64,000 nt of DNA, taken from contig NC_092459.1 of the NCBI RefSeq assembly GCF_047495875.1, positions 15,423,795 to 15,487,794 on the forward strand. Direction: 5' to 3'. Numbering within the stretch: position 1 is the stretch's first letter; every line of letters begins with the position of its first letter. The notes below the pieces were generated by a model. It saw only the letters and a program-made list of their open reading frames with translations. It was not told the DNA's origin and made no database searches. Both the position numbers and the translations under genes were made by a program. Of the stretch, positions 17,276 through 32,000 are shown one piece after another. Origin of the DNA: Pithys albifrons albifrons. Taxonomy: Eukaryota > Chordata > Aves > Passeriformes > Thamnophilidae.

Positions 17276-19111
17276 CCTCAGCATACTGTAGCCACGATGT
17301 CACTTTGCCCTTCAGATAGAGGTGTTAATGAAATGCCCATCCACCGGGAAAATCCTTTCTCGCTGACTTTCATGAGCCCTGTAGTTTCCACATTGGAGCT
17401 CTTCATCTGCTCCTGGGACAAGTCATTGTCAAAATCAGCCCTGGGTATGCTCATAACCTCTTGTTCTGACATCCCTGGTTGATAGCTGACAGTTGCAGAT
17501 ATGAAGGATTTTGCCCATCAAAAATACGAAGAAAAATTCACAAATTTCCCGTGCCAGAGAGTGATAGGAACTCGACTCTTATTAACTTTGCCAAGGAGCT
17601 CTCAACTGTGCATCACAAATGTAAATAACTATTCAGTCAGAAGTTTGGAGTAAAAGAATTGTAGTGAAGTAGATCAGGAAAAATGATTATTTCATGGAGA
17701 TGGGGTGGTTAATATTTTGGAAAAGAGTTTCCCATCATCACAAGAAATTCCAAAATTTTATTCATGAAAATACAAATATGATGTTTGTTCCCATGCACAT
17801 GAAAAAAAATTGCTGAAGTCCTCTCTAATAACTGGAGAAGACTGAAGGAAGTGGGATACTGAGTTCCTTGATGCTGTCTTCACTGGCACTGAATCATAAT
17901 TTTCATTCAGTAACAGTTCAACATATTCCTTGTTCAGTCTTTTACTACTAATGTACAAACTCTTCTTCTTGTGTACCTATCAAGTCTCAGGTCCATCTGA
18001 GCTTTGTCTTTCCTGACACCTGCCTACATATGCAGGCAACATTTCTGATTTTCTCCTATGCACTATGTCCTTTCTTCTGCCTCTTGACTTTTTGCACTGC
18101 ATCTCACTAGGTACAGACAAACCTTCAGGCCCAGGAAGGGACACAAGGTTAATCTGACTCGGCTAGTTTTAGCAATGTGTCACGTGTCTACTTATTAATG
18201 AGTCTTAAAATATTATCCTTGTTTTTGTTTGTTTGTTTTTAAATAATCAATTACCTTATGAGTGATTAATTGATCCCTATCAGTTCAGCAAAAAAGTTGC
18301 CCCTTAACAATACATTATTACAGTATTGCCTTATCATGACCTCTTTATTCTTGCCCTTGTGCATATGTACCTACTGTGACTGCTGTTCTGTGTTCCTTTA
18401 CCTCTTTTTATATTTTGTTAAAAAAAAAATTTACTTTGTAAAATGGAAGTTTTTCCTTTGTTCCTCTTCTACTTAAGACAGCATAGAAGCTTTTAAAATG
18501 TTATTTATTTATTTGGTTTTTTTATTTATTTATTAAAAATAACATCTCTTTCTGAGCCACTTACAATTTATTGGAGGTTTTCCTTTCTTGAGTTTACATA
18601 TACTATACTCAGCTCTTTTTACATGTATGCTGGAAGGGATTCCAGGATATTGCAGAATATTACTGATTCACCTCCAGTCTAACAAAAACACTTTTCAGTT
18701 TACCTGAGGCCTTAAACTTCCTTACCTTTCTCATACTACAAATAAATTTGTTCATCATCCCTCTTTCCCAGTCTTCAATTTTTCATTTCATTTAAATAAA
18801 TATATATTTGTAAAATAGTTTTGTATCCTAGATGAGAAATGTACTTTTATCTTGCTCTGCTTCATATTAGAAACTAGAATATTCATAACAGTGTGCAAAG
18901 GCCCTAATTTGACAAAACTGTGTTTTTTAAAGTTGGACTTGCTTACACTTTTTACACTAAGCACGTATGTTTATGTTGGTTGACTTAACATAGAAAATAA
19001 TAAAAATAACAAACAGATTTAAAACCACCATTGTTTATAATGAAGTCCTCCTCATGTTTTAAATGGTTTATCCCTTTTCCAAGTAAATGACTGATCTGAT
19101 CTCAAATGTGT

Positions 19112-19152
19112 GTAACAGATGTGTTACAGGTCTTTTCACAAAAGACCTGTAA
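19112..19152. repeat. two adjacent inverted repeats
   Basis: GTAACA (19112-19117) pairs with TGTTAC (19122-19127). Overlapping it, a perfect 13-bp inverted repeat (19124-19136 with 19140-19152) surrounds a three-base loop. The two hairpins share bases and are mutually exclusive. Confidence 0.8.
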
Positions 19153-19785
19153 GATGCTCTTCATTACCATTATTTTTAGTATTGTAACTTATTCCTGGTC
19201 CTAAAACCCCTTGAAGAATATAAGCTTTATCTTTTGTTTAAGGAGAGAAACATCGTTCTGTGGGAAAGCCAGAACCTAAAACTGGACCTCTGAGGACCCC
19301 GTCTTGCAATGCAATCAAAAACCTTGATAGTTATTTGGAAAGATGCTTCCATGACATCATTCAGAACCACAATCCTCAAAACTTATGAAGGGAAATAATA
19401 TTTAGTGAGTTAAAAAAAAAAATGTTTCAATGCTGTGTGTGATTTAGGATATAATTGTTTACATCGAATTCAAAATCTACATATACATTGGTGTATCACT
19501 ATACAATACTAACTTATTTAATGTGTACAATTAAAAGTAATCAAAATTCCAGTTCAATTAATCAACACAGGGAATAATACGTACTCTAATCAGAGTTCCT
19601 TACAGAAAATATTTGTTGTTTATGCTGTTGATGGGGACATTTTGAATGAAGATTGATTTTGTAGTTTTGTAGAGTAGGAGATTTTTTTCTTAAGGTAAAA
19701 ATTGTCCTATAGCTCTCTTCCTTTCTTTTTTTTTTTTGTTTTGGTTGGTTGATTGGACTTATGTTTGGTTTTTTGTTGTTTTTTT

Positions 19786-19805
19786 GGGGAGTGGGGTGGG
19801 TGGGG
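19786..19805 (+). other. G-quadruplex motif
   Basis: Four G runs of 4, 4, 3 and 4 bases with loops AGT, T and T. It follows a long T-rich stretch. Confidence 0.75.
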
Positions 19806-22800
19806 TGGATGGTGTTCTTATTATATTTCCTGCTACCTGGAAATGCTGTATTAATTTACTTGGAATTTTGAAAAAGAAATTACTTAATTTTTGCGTGGGA
19901 AAGTACTAAGTTTGTGACAGAATCTTATGAGTTTGAAACTGAGGGAGGTACAGAGTACTAGAGCAAACAGTACTGGAAATATTTTACACTTTTCAAGCAC
20001 TGCAAATCTTTTAAGAGCATTGCAAGCATTGCAGTTGTAGGTTATGGCTGACAGTTCCTTCTGGGTGTAAGAATTTATGGCTAGATAAGAGCAAAAGTAA
20101 TGGGGAAAAGGCATTGGATACTCATCATCTACTCAACCTCACCAGGAAAAATGCAGATATCTTCCTATGCATCCTTTCTCCTCTCAATATTCCCCTTGAA
20201 ATGACCAATAGTATAATTTTTTTCCTGAGACTTAATGGGGTTTCCAGTGCCTGCTGGAGACAGGAATTTCCTATGAATGACCATAGTCTTTTGCAAATCT
20301 CAAGTAGTTTGCAGACTGCATTGTGGAATGGTCTTCTGACTGTTCTCAGGGAACGCTTTTGCGGTTTTTGGTTTGTGCATCGAATCATGTACCATTGCAT
20401 CAGTAACACACCCATTGCCATGAATACTTATGTGGATAAAGATCATTCACTCATTACTTCTTGTTAAGGCACAATACTCAGAAATGGCAGCCACTTGAAT
20501 CAAGGTCTGATTTCCATTTTAAACTTCCACATTTCCAAGGTGCTTAAAGTGCGTGAGCTCACACACTGCAGCTCTCACTGCACAGAGCTCTCTCCATGGC
20601 TGAAGGAAGAAGATGAGGTCCAGACCTTCAGGTTCATTTCTGGAGATGTCTTTTTCTCTACCTTTACTGAATACATGAGGACCTAAAGTAGGTGCCCTGA
20701 CCTAACTTGTTGAGATTCATCACTCATTGGAGTGTTTAACTTAAGCTCCTACCATTAAAAATACAAGCTTGAATGTCATAGTCTTAAACCTTATATCTTG
20801 GACTTGGATTATTCTTCAAGAGTTTAGGTACTGATACTTAGTAGACTACATGCATGTTGGTATTCTTCATTCTAATCTTCATTTGGATTATCAATAGGAA
20901 GAGCTATGATCTTCAGGAGTTAATCTTTCAATATAATAATCTAACCAAGACATACACAAAATTCTGCAGGCTAAAAATGTAAAACCTGTCTTTTATTATC
21001 TTTGCTTTTCAAAGTATGAGATGCTGTAAATGTATTCAGTTTTGTCACTAATTATGAGGGATTTTGTTGGGTAACTTGTTTACCAGTAATAATTAATAAT
21101 ACATCATAATTTTAATTATGACTATGATAATAATTTCTAAATCAGAATTAATTCTCAGGAAATAATAGGAATATTATAATTACACACTTATACGGGGATT
21201 CATTTTGTAATAACTATCCATGAAACTTCAGAGGTCTTATATAATCTATTCCATTAATATTTTCATTCATTTATGGAAAAACAGCATATTGTATTTATCT
21301 GACAATTACTTCTCTCACAGAAAACCATATATTGGAACACATATTTTATTCATAATTAAGACTAACCTAAACTGCCCCTTTCATATTAGTTTGAGAGTCT
21401 GATATAAGTTCCTTTGTAGTATCCTAAAATAAAAATTACTAGCGAATCAGTTGCTCTTTGTTAAATGGTTGATTCCTAAGACTAGAAGTTTATTGTATAA
21501 ATAGAATATGCAAGTGATCAAACACTACTGAGTAACTCACTGACAGCTGAATGCATAATTTTGCCTGCCCTTGTGACTTTTTATGCATCCACAGGGTTTT
21601 TTGAAGAAACATTTAACAACATGATTATATGTGCCTGAAATCCAGTGAAATTAATGAAATCAAATATTGATGGAAATCCACTGAATTCAAGCACACAAAA
21701 TTTAATGCAATGGTTAACATAGTTATTGCTGACTTACTGGAAGAAGCAGAACTAAGGTTCAAAGCAGCTAAATAAAAAAGTTAAAGTTAGAGAAAATTAA
21801 AAAAGAGAAAGAATAGAAAATAGGATAATATTGAAGACCTAATGAAAAGGCAACAAAGAGCAATACAAATTGTGCTCACCTCTTCAAAATTCTTCAGCTC
21901 TTAATAGAAGAACTCTATGCCCCATACCATCTGCCAGCTGTGAACAGAAAGAAATTCACACATACAGGTACTGTAAAGTACAATCTAATTAGTGTACTAA
22001 AGCTTAATATATTTGAGGTTTTTTTCTGTAAATATAAAAACAATTATAATAGAACAAATCTATTCCCATGACAATATAATGAAGAGGCTTATGCTACTGT
22101 AATGAAATGTTTCATTATTCTGCATCATGACTTACTGAATATATTATATATTCTCATGTACCACAATTAAAATGGTAATATACAGGAGCAGACACACAGA
22201 ATCTGAATCACTATAAAGCACTGAGCAGACTACCTAGATTTCCTAACTTTTTCATGGAACTGTCACTCTGAAGTGTGACTTTCTTGATCTTTGTGACTTT
22301 AGATACATCTCTTCAACAACAATCAGTGAAAGCTTTGCAATATATCCAAGAATAATTGTTTCTTCAAATTAAAGAAAAAAGATGTATAGCAAATCCCTCA
22401 CAGGTATAAACAAAGGTATTACTTTTCCATCACTTAGGCTATCCACTCTACGGGCTTGAGGATGGAACTATAAGGCCACATCAAGAAAGCAGCAGTGAAG
22501 CAGAACAGCTATAGAGAGCACTGTATTTTCTCACGTGCAGAAAAGCATGAATTTGAAGGATCAGCTTCTTTCCCTTGGCCATCCAGGAATTACAAGAAAC
22601 CCTGGGGGCACCAGCCAACAGGGACCTCAAGAAGGAGGCCTGTGCCTGAGCAGGTTTCGGTCTCAATGTTAAGCATTACCATATCGTTTTAGTTCTGCCT
22701 GAGATCACACGTGTTCTCCTCTTGAGTGGTCATCCAGCACAGTTTTTCTCATATTTTTGGAGAAGGTAGCCTTCCCCTGGACATTTGGGTTATATTTAAG

Positions 22801-22954
22801 TTTAGTTCCTTAAGTGTAGCGAATCCAGTAATAATTACTGCTGAGAAATATTTACTCTTAACCTTTTGTTTTAAATGCAATGTACACTTGCTGTCAATTA
22901 AAGATAGTGACTATCACACTGTCAGCAGCACACAGCTAGGAACAGTTGGAGAAA

Positions 22955-23011
22955 GCCGCTTGGACTTGATCATCCTAAAGGCCTTTTCCAGCCTAAATGA
23001 TGCTATGAATA
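22955..23011 (+). repeat. short CR1-like 3' remnant
   Basis: TTGGACTTGATCATCCTAAA, then GGCCTTTTCCAGCCTAAATG and ATGCTATGAAT, follow the extreme 3' end of avian CR1 (plus strand). Confidence 0.6.
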
Positions 23012-23019
23012 AGCAAGAA

Positions 23020-26000
23020 GAACCACAGGTCTGGTGCCCAGTGGTTAGGACTTCATTTAGTACAAGGCATGCATTGGTTTCACTTGAATGGTTCCATTTT
23101 CTTTGCAAGGAAAATGTATAAATACTCAAAGGACTCATAACCAGAAACATAGCCAAGAGTACCATATTGTGAAATCTACATTAAGGACATGCTGTAAAAC
23201 CAGTAACAAGCAGTTCTACAGGAAAGCCTTTCCAATGGAGAATTGCTGGATCCCAAGAGAAGAGCAACAAGCCAGTTTCCTGGAGCTGATTTTTAATAAC
23301 CACTTCAGGAATGGATCAAATTGCCTTTACAACTATTACTGTAAGTTTTTTGGATTAGGAACTCAGTTGTAAAATTTAGACAATTTCGGCAGCCCTGGCA
23401 AGGTGGGGAAACTACATTTCAAGTGTTGCTGCTTCTGACTTAGCTCTACAGTAAAAGGGTTGGATCGCTTCCTGCATGCTGTGCTCTCTTGGTGCCAAGG
23501 GGTACAGTGATCTATCAGCTGAGATGACAGAGAGCACACTGCTCTTCTTGAAACATTTGTTTTGGAATTAAATTTTGTCTGCTTGAAGTGTCATAGTAAC
23601 ACAGCAGTAAAAAACACAATGTATTTTAAACAACACTCACAACAGCTGGTAATACAACAGGAAGGTTTCCATGCCTATTTGCACAATACACTATATGAGC
23701 AACCTTCCCATTACTCCAAAAACAACAATGAACACTGTGGATTATAAGCCATACCAAATATTTCATGGCCCTAGTGACCAATATGAGACTGATGCCACTG
23801 AAAAAAGAAATGAAACACATTCATAGCTATAATTAAAATTAAACTTTACCATTGTTTTGTTATAGGCCCATTGCTTGCAAACTTAGTTGTAGTTCTCCCG
23901 ACAGCCACCTCCAGGATATACCACATGGTCATGTTGCCTTGCCCATGTTGCTGCATAACATCATTTGCTATGGTTTTCTTTACTTTTACTTTCCTTTTTT
24001 AATTACCCCAAACACATACATTTGAAAGTCAGCACATTCTTCATGTACTGTTATAGAGACTATCTGGGGCAGGGTTAGAGAGTGATAGAAACTTTTTAGC
24101 TGCTCATGCCTGCTGTACTTGCCAGCTGCCCCAGAACAAACCAGATTCCCCATATTACCCCACTACTACCCCACTGTATATGAATTTTCTGGGAAAATTT
24201 TTAATAGAAAATAATTTTTCATTAATTTAATTTTATTTTCACATATTCCTTATTACTAAACTATGGAAACATCTTTTTAACTATCTGCAAGCACAAACTA
24301 TTGATAATTGATTGATTATTTTAGTGTCCTACTGACTGCAAAAACGTTCCCTACAGAACTCTCAGAGAAAGAGGCAGGAAGAGAAAAAGATGTAATAGAA
24401 ATATATAGAGAGGGGCTATTTTCTCATTCTCAAACTGGGCAATGCTGAAGAAAAAGCTGTGAGAATACAGCTGACATCATTGTCAGCCATGGGTTGAGAG
24501 GACACACACAGTAAGATGAAACTAGGACTGAGATAGAGAGGGAATATAGGAGATTGGAATTACCCTGATGAGCAGTGACTCAGAAGGACTAATCTGAAAT
24601 CACATACAACTGATGGGAAGACACAGGTATTGAAAGAGAAATAGAAGTACTTGGGATAGACAAGTCTGGAAGACCCTGAAAGCTTTCTCTCTGTGAAGTG
24701 CAGGTTCACAGTTCTCTTCTACTGCCTGATCTGTTCCCACATTCAGTCTTTACCCTCGAGACATAACACTGTATAGATGCATAGTCCTGTAGCTTTGCTA
24801 AGAGGGCAGATCTGTCTCAGTAGCCTTTTGTAAGCTCTAATTCAGACAGATTTTGATTTTTTTCTAAAAGTATAGCAAGCTGCTTACAACAACAACTAAA
24901 CCAAAGCTTCCATCAATGAAATTATCAGGTTGTAGACTTACTCAGAACAATTTTGAAATGTGTTACTCATGAGAACACTATTGAAAAAGTCTCCACATAT
25001 TGTGTAAATTAAAAAATTATTTTGGACATTGATATCTGTTTTCAGGAAAAAAACACAATGCTTGAGGTTTTGCCATTTTTCTGGGTTCTGTTGTGTTTGT
25101 GGAATTTTTAGAGATCAAGAAGTCAAAGTTGGTCTACTTTTCTCAGGATTTGACTACATATAAGACTTTTGAAAACAAAAGTACAAATGTACCTTATATT
25201 AAAATATACTAAATCCCTCAGTGGGGACTCTTAGTGTGTTGAAAGTGGGTTAAGTTTATTGGAGTGTGTAAGAAAAAAAAATGAAAGGAGAATAGAGAGG
25301 ATTCTGAATCTTTCTAAAGATAAACAGGGCTGTAATGTACAGCTTGTTTTAGCTTGTGGTGAAGGATAGTGGTTAGGGAGAATGATCACAAGGCTTTTGT
25401 GGAAATGAGGTACACCAGGGCATGTTATAAAGAAGAGATCCAGAACTTAACAAATCCAGTGCTCAGTTTCTCCAATTCCCTTCTAAATGCAACCAGTGCA
25501 TGAAGTCTCATCTCATAGTCACTGTGGCCTGAATACTTTCCAATATTTTATATGTTCCAAATTATTATAAATTCAGCTTCCCATATAAAAGACAGAGGAA
25601 TGTAACATGCTTTTGGTGTGAGACTGAAAGCAGACATGGCTACATCCCAGCTGGTGAAAAAGTGGTAATGAATTTCAAATAAATTTTAAACATTTGTTAA
25701 ACTCCTTCTGAACAGTTTTACTTGCTACTAGTAAAATATAGATGCCATAACTGAACATTCACACTAAAGATTTTAATTACACCAAGACTGAAAATACAGT
25801 ATAATATTGAAATAGTGTCTCTCCTGTTCCACTGGCCTGCTGCTCTTAAAAAAATTCCAGAGTAAACTTGGTTTCACTTCTTTCTCAATTTCTTACTTAG
25901 TTTACAATTGAAATCTACAGTTTCATAATGATCATTGAAACTAGGCTGATTTATATCTGATCATCTGTCTTAGAGCTGAATCTTAACATCTATATTATAA

Positions 26001-29000
26001 AAACTCCTTTATTTCTATTTTATAATTCTTTAAGTAGATTTCTTTGAAAACCAGATTTCACCAAATCTGTTTTTATAGATTTATACACTGCATTTGTCTC
26101 TCTTACTAGCTAGTGTTAATAAAAATAATATATAATAATTTTTTAAAAAGTAAAAATAAAATAAATAGGTAAAAACAAGAGCAGTTAAGTGGAAAAAGGC
26201 GTGCCATGCCAGCTCAGATTTTAAGAGTGAGCCAGGAAGTCAAGTCCTTTCACTTCAATAGAATTAAGCTGGTTCCTCCCAATGGAGGTTTTGCTTGTGC
26301 ATAGTCAGACCAAAGTAGCTATCATAGTAGTTTGTAATTATCCTAGGTTTAATTACATATATAGTATGGAAGCTGAAACATCTGATTTTGACTTGTAGAA
26401 ATAGAATCAGCATGTCCTATTTTCAGTTGTCTAGTTATGTTTTTTACTTCTTTTCTTCTTGCCCTGAAATGAAGGAAACTCCATCCAACATCCATCATCA
26501 CAGGAGGAATGGAAGATGGGGTAATGTATATTATACTTCTGAAAAGTCAGTAAATTGCACTAGCTGCAATGAGTGCAGTAAAGATTCTCCTTTTCATTGC
26601 TTCCATCTGCTGGTTTCCTTTTGTGTTGAACTGGGAAGATGAAAAGCATCCCATTGTTTAGAACTGGTGAAAGTTTATCTAATAAGAAAACAGGAATTTC
26701 CCATTTTACATCATAACCTACTCTACTTTGCTAATAAATAGAAAAATGTAAAGGCATTTATACAATATTGTAAGCTGCTAGTATGTACGTTTACCAAAAT
26801 TTAGCATAGTATTTTTTCAGTTACCCCAAATTTTTTAGCTAAAGACCCTTTCACAGGAACATAACGAATTGGCTTGATTTTCAAAAGCATGCTTTAAAGT
26901 TTCTGCACTGCTTGAGTAGTCAGCATCTGAAAGAAACCCAACCAATCAAACCACAAAACCAAAACCAGTTTAAGACATTAATTAGTTGTTTAGCTTTAGA
27001 CATTCAAGTCTTACAAATTGCAGCTTTTTCTAAGATTTGCAAAAAGTATCTTACTGAATTCTCAAACATATCAATGAAATATCTCTATCTATTTAACTAT
27101 TTTGTTGAATGTTGGCTGTCCAGAATCGTTTCCATGTATATAATTTTCTTTTGCATTGAAATGTGTATAATTAACTAATTTCAAATGTTATTTTTTAAAA
27201 GTTTGCAAACTTCTTTAATGCTAAAAATCTTCACTCTTTTGAGAGTATGCAATATCCTCAGTATGCAGACATTTGAGTGATAGAGGTATTCTCATTACAT
27301 GAAACTTATAAAATTTGAATGTCTGAATATCAATTGGATGTGATGCCTATCTGTATACAGTCAAGATTAGTTACTTTATAAATTGGCCACTCTGGGATGC
27401 CTCTCTCCCCCTCCACTTCTGTATTAATTTCATAAAGAGTAAAAAAAGATTCAAAATCATCCATGTTATTTGAAAAACAGTCTGCAACATAAGACGCATT
27501 TCACTTGACCTAACTACTAATATTTATAATGAAGATGCCTATATGGAAATAGTTACTTTATAATCCTTCATGTGCAATAGGAAGAAAACACTTTTGGAAA
27601 ATAGTTCATCTTACCTATATTAGATACTTGGTTTAATGAAAAAGAAATTATTCAGAATAATTTTGACTCCTCTTTTTAATCTCTGGTGAAGTTGTAGGCA
27701 CCTAGCTCTGATGCACACACCTGTCTTGCAAGTATCTGAGTTTGGAGAGGCACATCCTGTCTGGCAGCAAGGTCATACTTTTTATATCCTCTGTTGTTGC
27801 AAATAGCGATGACAAATGGAAAACCAACCATGTGGGCCCTTTCAAATGCTTGGATTTTGAGAAGCCAGCACAGTAAATGGGTTATCGATATAACCACAAA
27901 GAAAGAAGTTGGGAGTTTTTCAGTAAGTTTTGCTTACACAATTTCATTAAAGCATGATGCTGTCTGGGCCCTGAGAACTTTAAAGTAAGTTGTCAACCAC
28001 AAGAGAGCAAGAACAATATTTAGACCTATTACATAATATAACCAATTAGCCCATCTAAAGAACTTTCAGGACTTCAAATTAGGATAAAGCATGTTTTTTT
28101 TTCTCTTTTTATTGAAGATATTATTCATCAATTTAATTGCAAAAAAATAAAAATTACATTCACCACTATAATAATAAAACAAACAAAAAAGCAGACAAAA
28201 AAGGAATAAAATAGTTGTGAATTTTGGAAAGATGTTGCTGAACCCAATCATACAACTTAGTAAATTCTTCTCATTCTCTTCACAAATATTTCTATTTAAT
28301 GTAATTGTATCCATGTTCTTGACCTGTTATTCACCTCAGCCTCATCTGATCTAGTTATGTTGCTAGATGAGTGTAAACGAAACAGACAGATAATAAATCT
28401 CAGTATACAGGTGTACCAAAAGCGTTCACAAAACTCTGGTTATCTTTGAGCTACCTTGTGTCATAGGATCCATATCTTGCCTTGTTATATGAGGGGAAAA
28501 AATGTCATCACCACAAGTTCACAAGAAGAACTTGCCTTTAAACAGGCTATGATGGGAAGAGACTAACCCTGATGGTCTGAACAACAGCCACCAATCACTA
28601 TGCTTTGGCAAAGCTCTTCCTGGATCCTTGGAACCTCACAGGGACACTACCAAGACTCAAGAAGCCAATTTGAATATTTAGTCTCTCTAAAATTGGGTGA
28701 TCATGCAGATACTGTGCGTCTGGGTAAGTCGTTCCCCCAGGGGCTTATAAAAATAAATACTATATCTAAAATATAATAGCCAAAATGCAGGTGGTGAATT
28801 CTCTCTTTGCCCTATACTTGCAGCTCTTCTTGGTGTGACCTGATGTGCCACTGATATAAATGGGCCTTCTCTGAAAAACAATTGCTGAGGTACATGCACC
28901 ATCCACAAGGGATCAAGAGGCTCATCACTGGGATATGAGGTGTTCCTTGTATGGATGATGGGTTTGATGATATGGGCAATAGGGTGTAGGTTTTCTTTTT

Positions 29001-32000
29001 AGTGAGTGGTATATTAGAGTCTCAAATTTTAATGAATTCCACAAATAAAAGATGGTGAAATACCAATGTTTTGCAAACTACACGCAGGTAGTTTAATCTT
29101 GAAATCTGGCTACATAAACAATATTGTAACCAACATTTTTTACCCTGTCTTCTGTGTTGATATTCTTGGAATTGCTAGTTAAACAGCAATAGATCACTTT
29201 CATTACCAAAAATAAAATATTGAGATAGAATCATTGTGGGTTTTTTTTACTTTCACCTCAACTTCATCAATCACACTGAGAGTAATTGATCTGTTCTGGG
29301 TAATGGAGACCTATCTTCGGGTGGGAAGAGATTTGTTGTTCTAGCTGAGGCCTTTGGCACACTCACTGTAGTGCTCCAGAACAGTGCATAAAGTGGGGAC
29401 AATAGGCTCTATGCCGCTCACCTGGCTGTCTTCTCCACAGCGTTTGGTACCAGACTTCAGAAAGCTTGTATTGGAGAAGAGAACTTGCAACAAGAGTGTT
29501 CTAATGGTGGCCTTTAAAGGAGTGTAAACCCTCCTGGAAATGATTCTTCTTTTCCCCCTTTTTGGATGAAAATAATGAAACACTCATCAGAGATTCTGAT
29601 TCTGTCAGGAACAAACAGCAGCTTGATGAGCTTCTACAACTGCTGTTCATGCAGATACCCCAAGGAAAAACAGAGAATTAATAGCTTATTTGCTTTGCTT
29701 AGTGAGAGAGAAGCTGGTGCTTGTAGAAGAATAATTCAGTCAGAGAAATTGCTAATAAATACATAATTTCTTGTTTATTTTCAGATAAAATTTCCCCTGA
29801 CTTCAGACAGACCGATCTTTGTGAGACATAAAACCACGCAGTGCAGGGAGGACGCTTCTGGTGGTAGAGGATCTTAATCGTGTTTAAAAAATAATGCTTA
29901 TGCTGCAGAAGCATTCAGCATATTACCATGGAGAGGGTAGAAATCTTAAACAGTTTTCACTCACCTCAGGTGGCTGGGCTGGAGCACAGTATCGCACTGC
30001 TGATCAAAAGCAGAGTATTTGTTCTTTAACCTCTGCACCCAACCCCAGTAAAAGCAAAGGTCACAGAACAGAGGGGTTACCCTATCTGCCACCCCAGCCC
30101 AGCAACTAAGCCTCTAGCAAACACATTAGTGTTTAATTTGTCATCCTCGATGGTGTGGCACCAGCACCTGTTGTCCCACCACTCCCTGCAAGCAGTCGGC
30201 GGGGCTTTGTGCAGGCAGCAGAGCAAGGAGGAGATGTGTCGGCCAGGAAACGCATTAGCGCAGGGGCTGGGTCCACATTCTTTGAGTTTGTTGCCTTACC
30301 TTGAACACTGGATTTTAACACACAGCATGAGGGGCAGTCGAGAAGGGACTGGAAGGCAGCAGCCACACGATGAGTGGCAACTGCTTGTTCTCCAAACATC
30401 CCCCCCTCTCCTCTCTTCTCTTCTTGCCTCCATCCTCCCCCACTCTGCAAACAAAGAGTGTTTTGATTGCTTGGATGACAGCACAGGAATTTTGCCTTTT
30501 CAAAAGCACTTGCTATATATACACAACCTAAGTACTGTAACCAGAAGCACCTTTAAAAGCCATCACGGGTAATGGAAGTTATAGCAGAGACCACTTGCAT
30601 TTTGAACCAGGGTTTCTAATGAACATATAAAACACAAAGACAAATCTGCACATTAGTCCAACATCATGATGGGCAAGAGTCAGTAAGAAAATGATTTAAT
30701 AGGTTGCCAGAATAGTTTTTGATTCCCTCCAGTCCCTCTGTTTACAAAGTCCTATGTTTACAAAGCTGTCTCAAATATACCATTTAAATTCATTGCATAA
30801 TGCACAAAAATCAATTTTCTTGTTCAGCAGCCAAAGGGCAGGAGAACTAATTTCTGTGCACTACAGCATCATTTCAAACTGGTCCTTTTGAGAAAGGTTT
30901 CCAAATGTGCATTTAGATGAAAGGCACTACAGGGTGATTACATACATATTTGGGGTGGCAGTCATAGTTCTCCAAAAGGAGAAAAGATTTCTGGGAAGTC
31001 TGAGAAACATGAAGACAGGTGAGTAAATCTACATGCAGCAGAACTTCTCAGTTTAAATGGAATTCTTAAAATTAATCAATATTTTACAAAATTTGTCTCC
31101 CTGAAAGAACATATGCTTTAACTTTCTCACCTCCTGCTCCATATTAAAACCTTGTTTCTTATGTACTCTGTTTTTTCCATCATAGTTTCCTTTGTCTTGT
31201 CCTAATCCTGGTGCTCTCATGCCCTGACTCTCTATTCACTTGCCAAGCTTGTTTTTCAGTCTGTCAATCATTCTGACCATACCCTGTTCTAAACTTAACT
31301 CCTGTTCACCCAATACTCCAGCTCCTGAGGTGCTATGGCCAGAGTTCTCCCTGAGTCTTCATTGGACCCTGTGGGTCTTTTGATCCACCTTGCTATTCCT
31401 TGCACTGCTCTATTTCCTAGCTTTGCAGACAGTGCTTATTGTCACTCTTCATCTGGTCTTCCTGAATTTAAATACTCTTTTATGAACACAGCTTGTCTTC
31501 TCTTCCAGCATTCACCGTAGCTATTCGGGTGCAAACCCTTGTTTTTCAAAGCTCCTTATAACTTTTGGTTTTATTTTGCTTAGTCTTAGATCTTTTTCAG
31601 GCAGCTCAAAAAGTTAATGCCAACAGGCTTATGCACAGCCTATCTGTGCCTTTGTTACTCACTTCTTTTACTAGCTCTTTATCACATCGTATTCTGTTTC
31701 CACGACCATTTCCAAATGGCTCAGCTCAACCCCACTTTCCTGTTTCTCTATTCAAGTGTCTTTCTTTTTTGCCTTTATCAACCACTTCCTGTATCTGTTC
31801 TTATTGGGTCCTTTGTCATTGCTGCACTTCACTCATCTCTCCTTGTCCCCTGTCCCTCTCTTGTCCTCACTGTGAATGAACTCTCTTTGCCTGAGGACAC
31901 ACACGGTGTTCTCTAACTTCATTCTCATTCCCTCTAACCTTGATTCAAATGTATACATTATATGGAATTTACCTTTTTAAATGTAAGAAGTTCCTTATTA

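Larger units (their letters stand above)
17290..22940. other. non-coding DNA
   Basis: No gene recognised. It contains ATTT-rich sequence (18498-18545), GTTT repeats (18218-18240), a hairpin pair (19112-19152) and a T/G-rich stretch with a G-quadruplex motif (19720-19812). Confidence 0.55.

Noticed and set aside
30129..30572. 147-codon open frame as a host gene
   Set aside because: No domain, no splice context or promoter recognised. It lies in GC-rich DNA where stops are rare.
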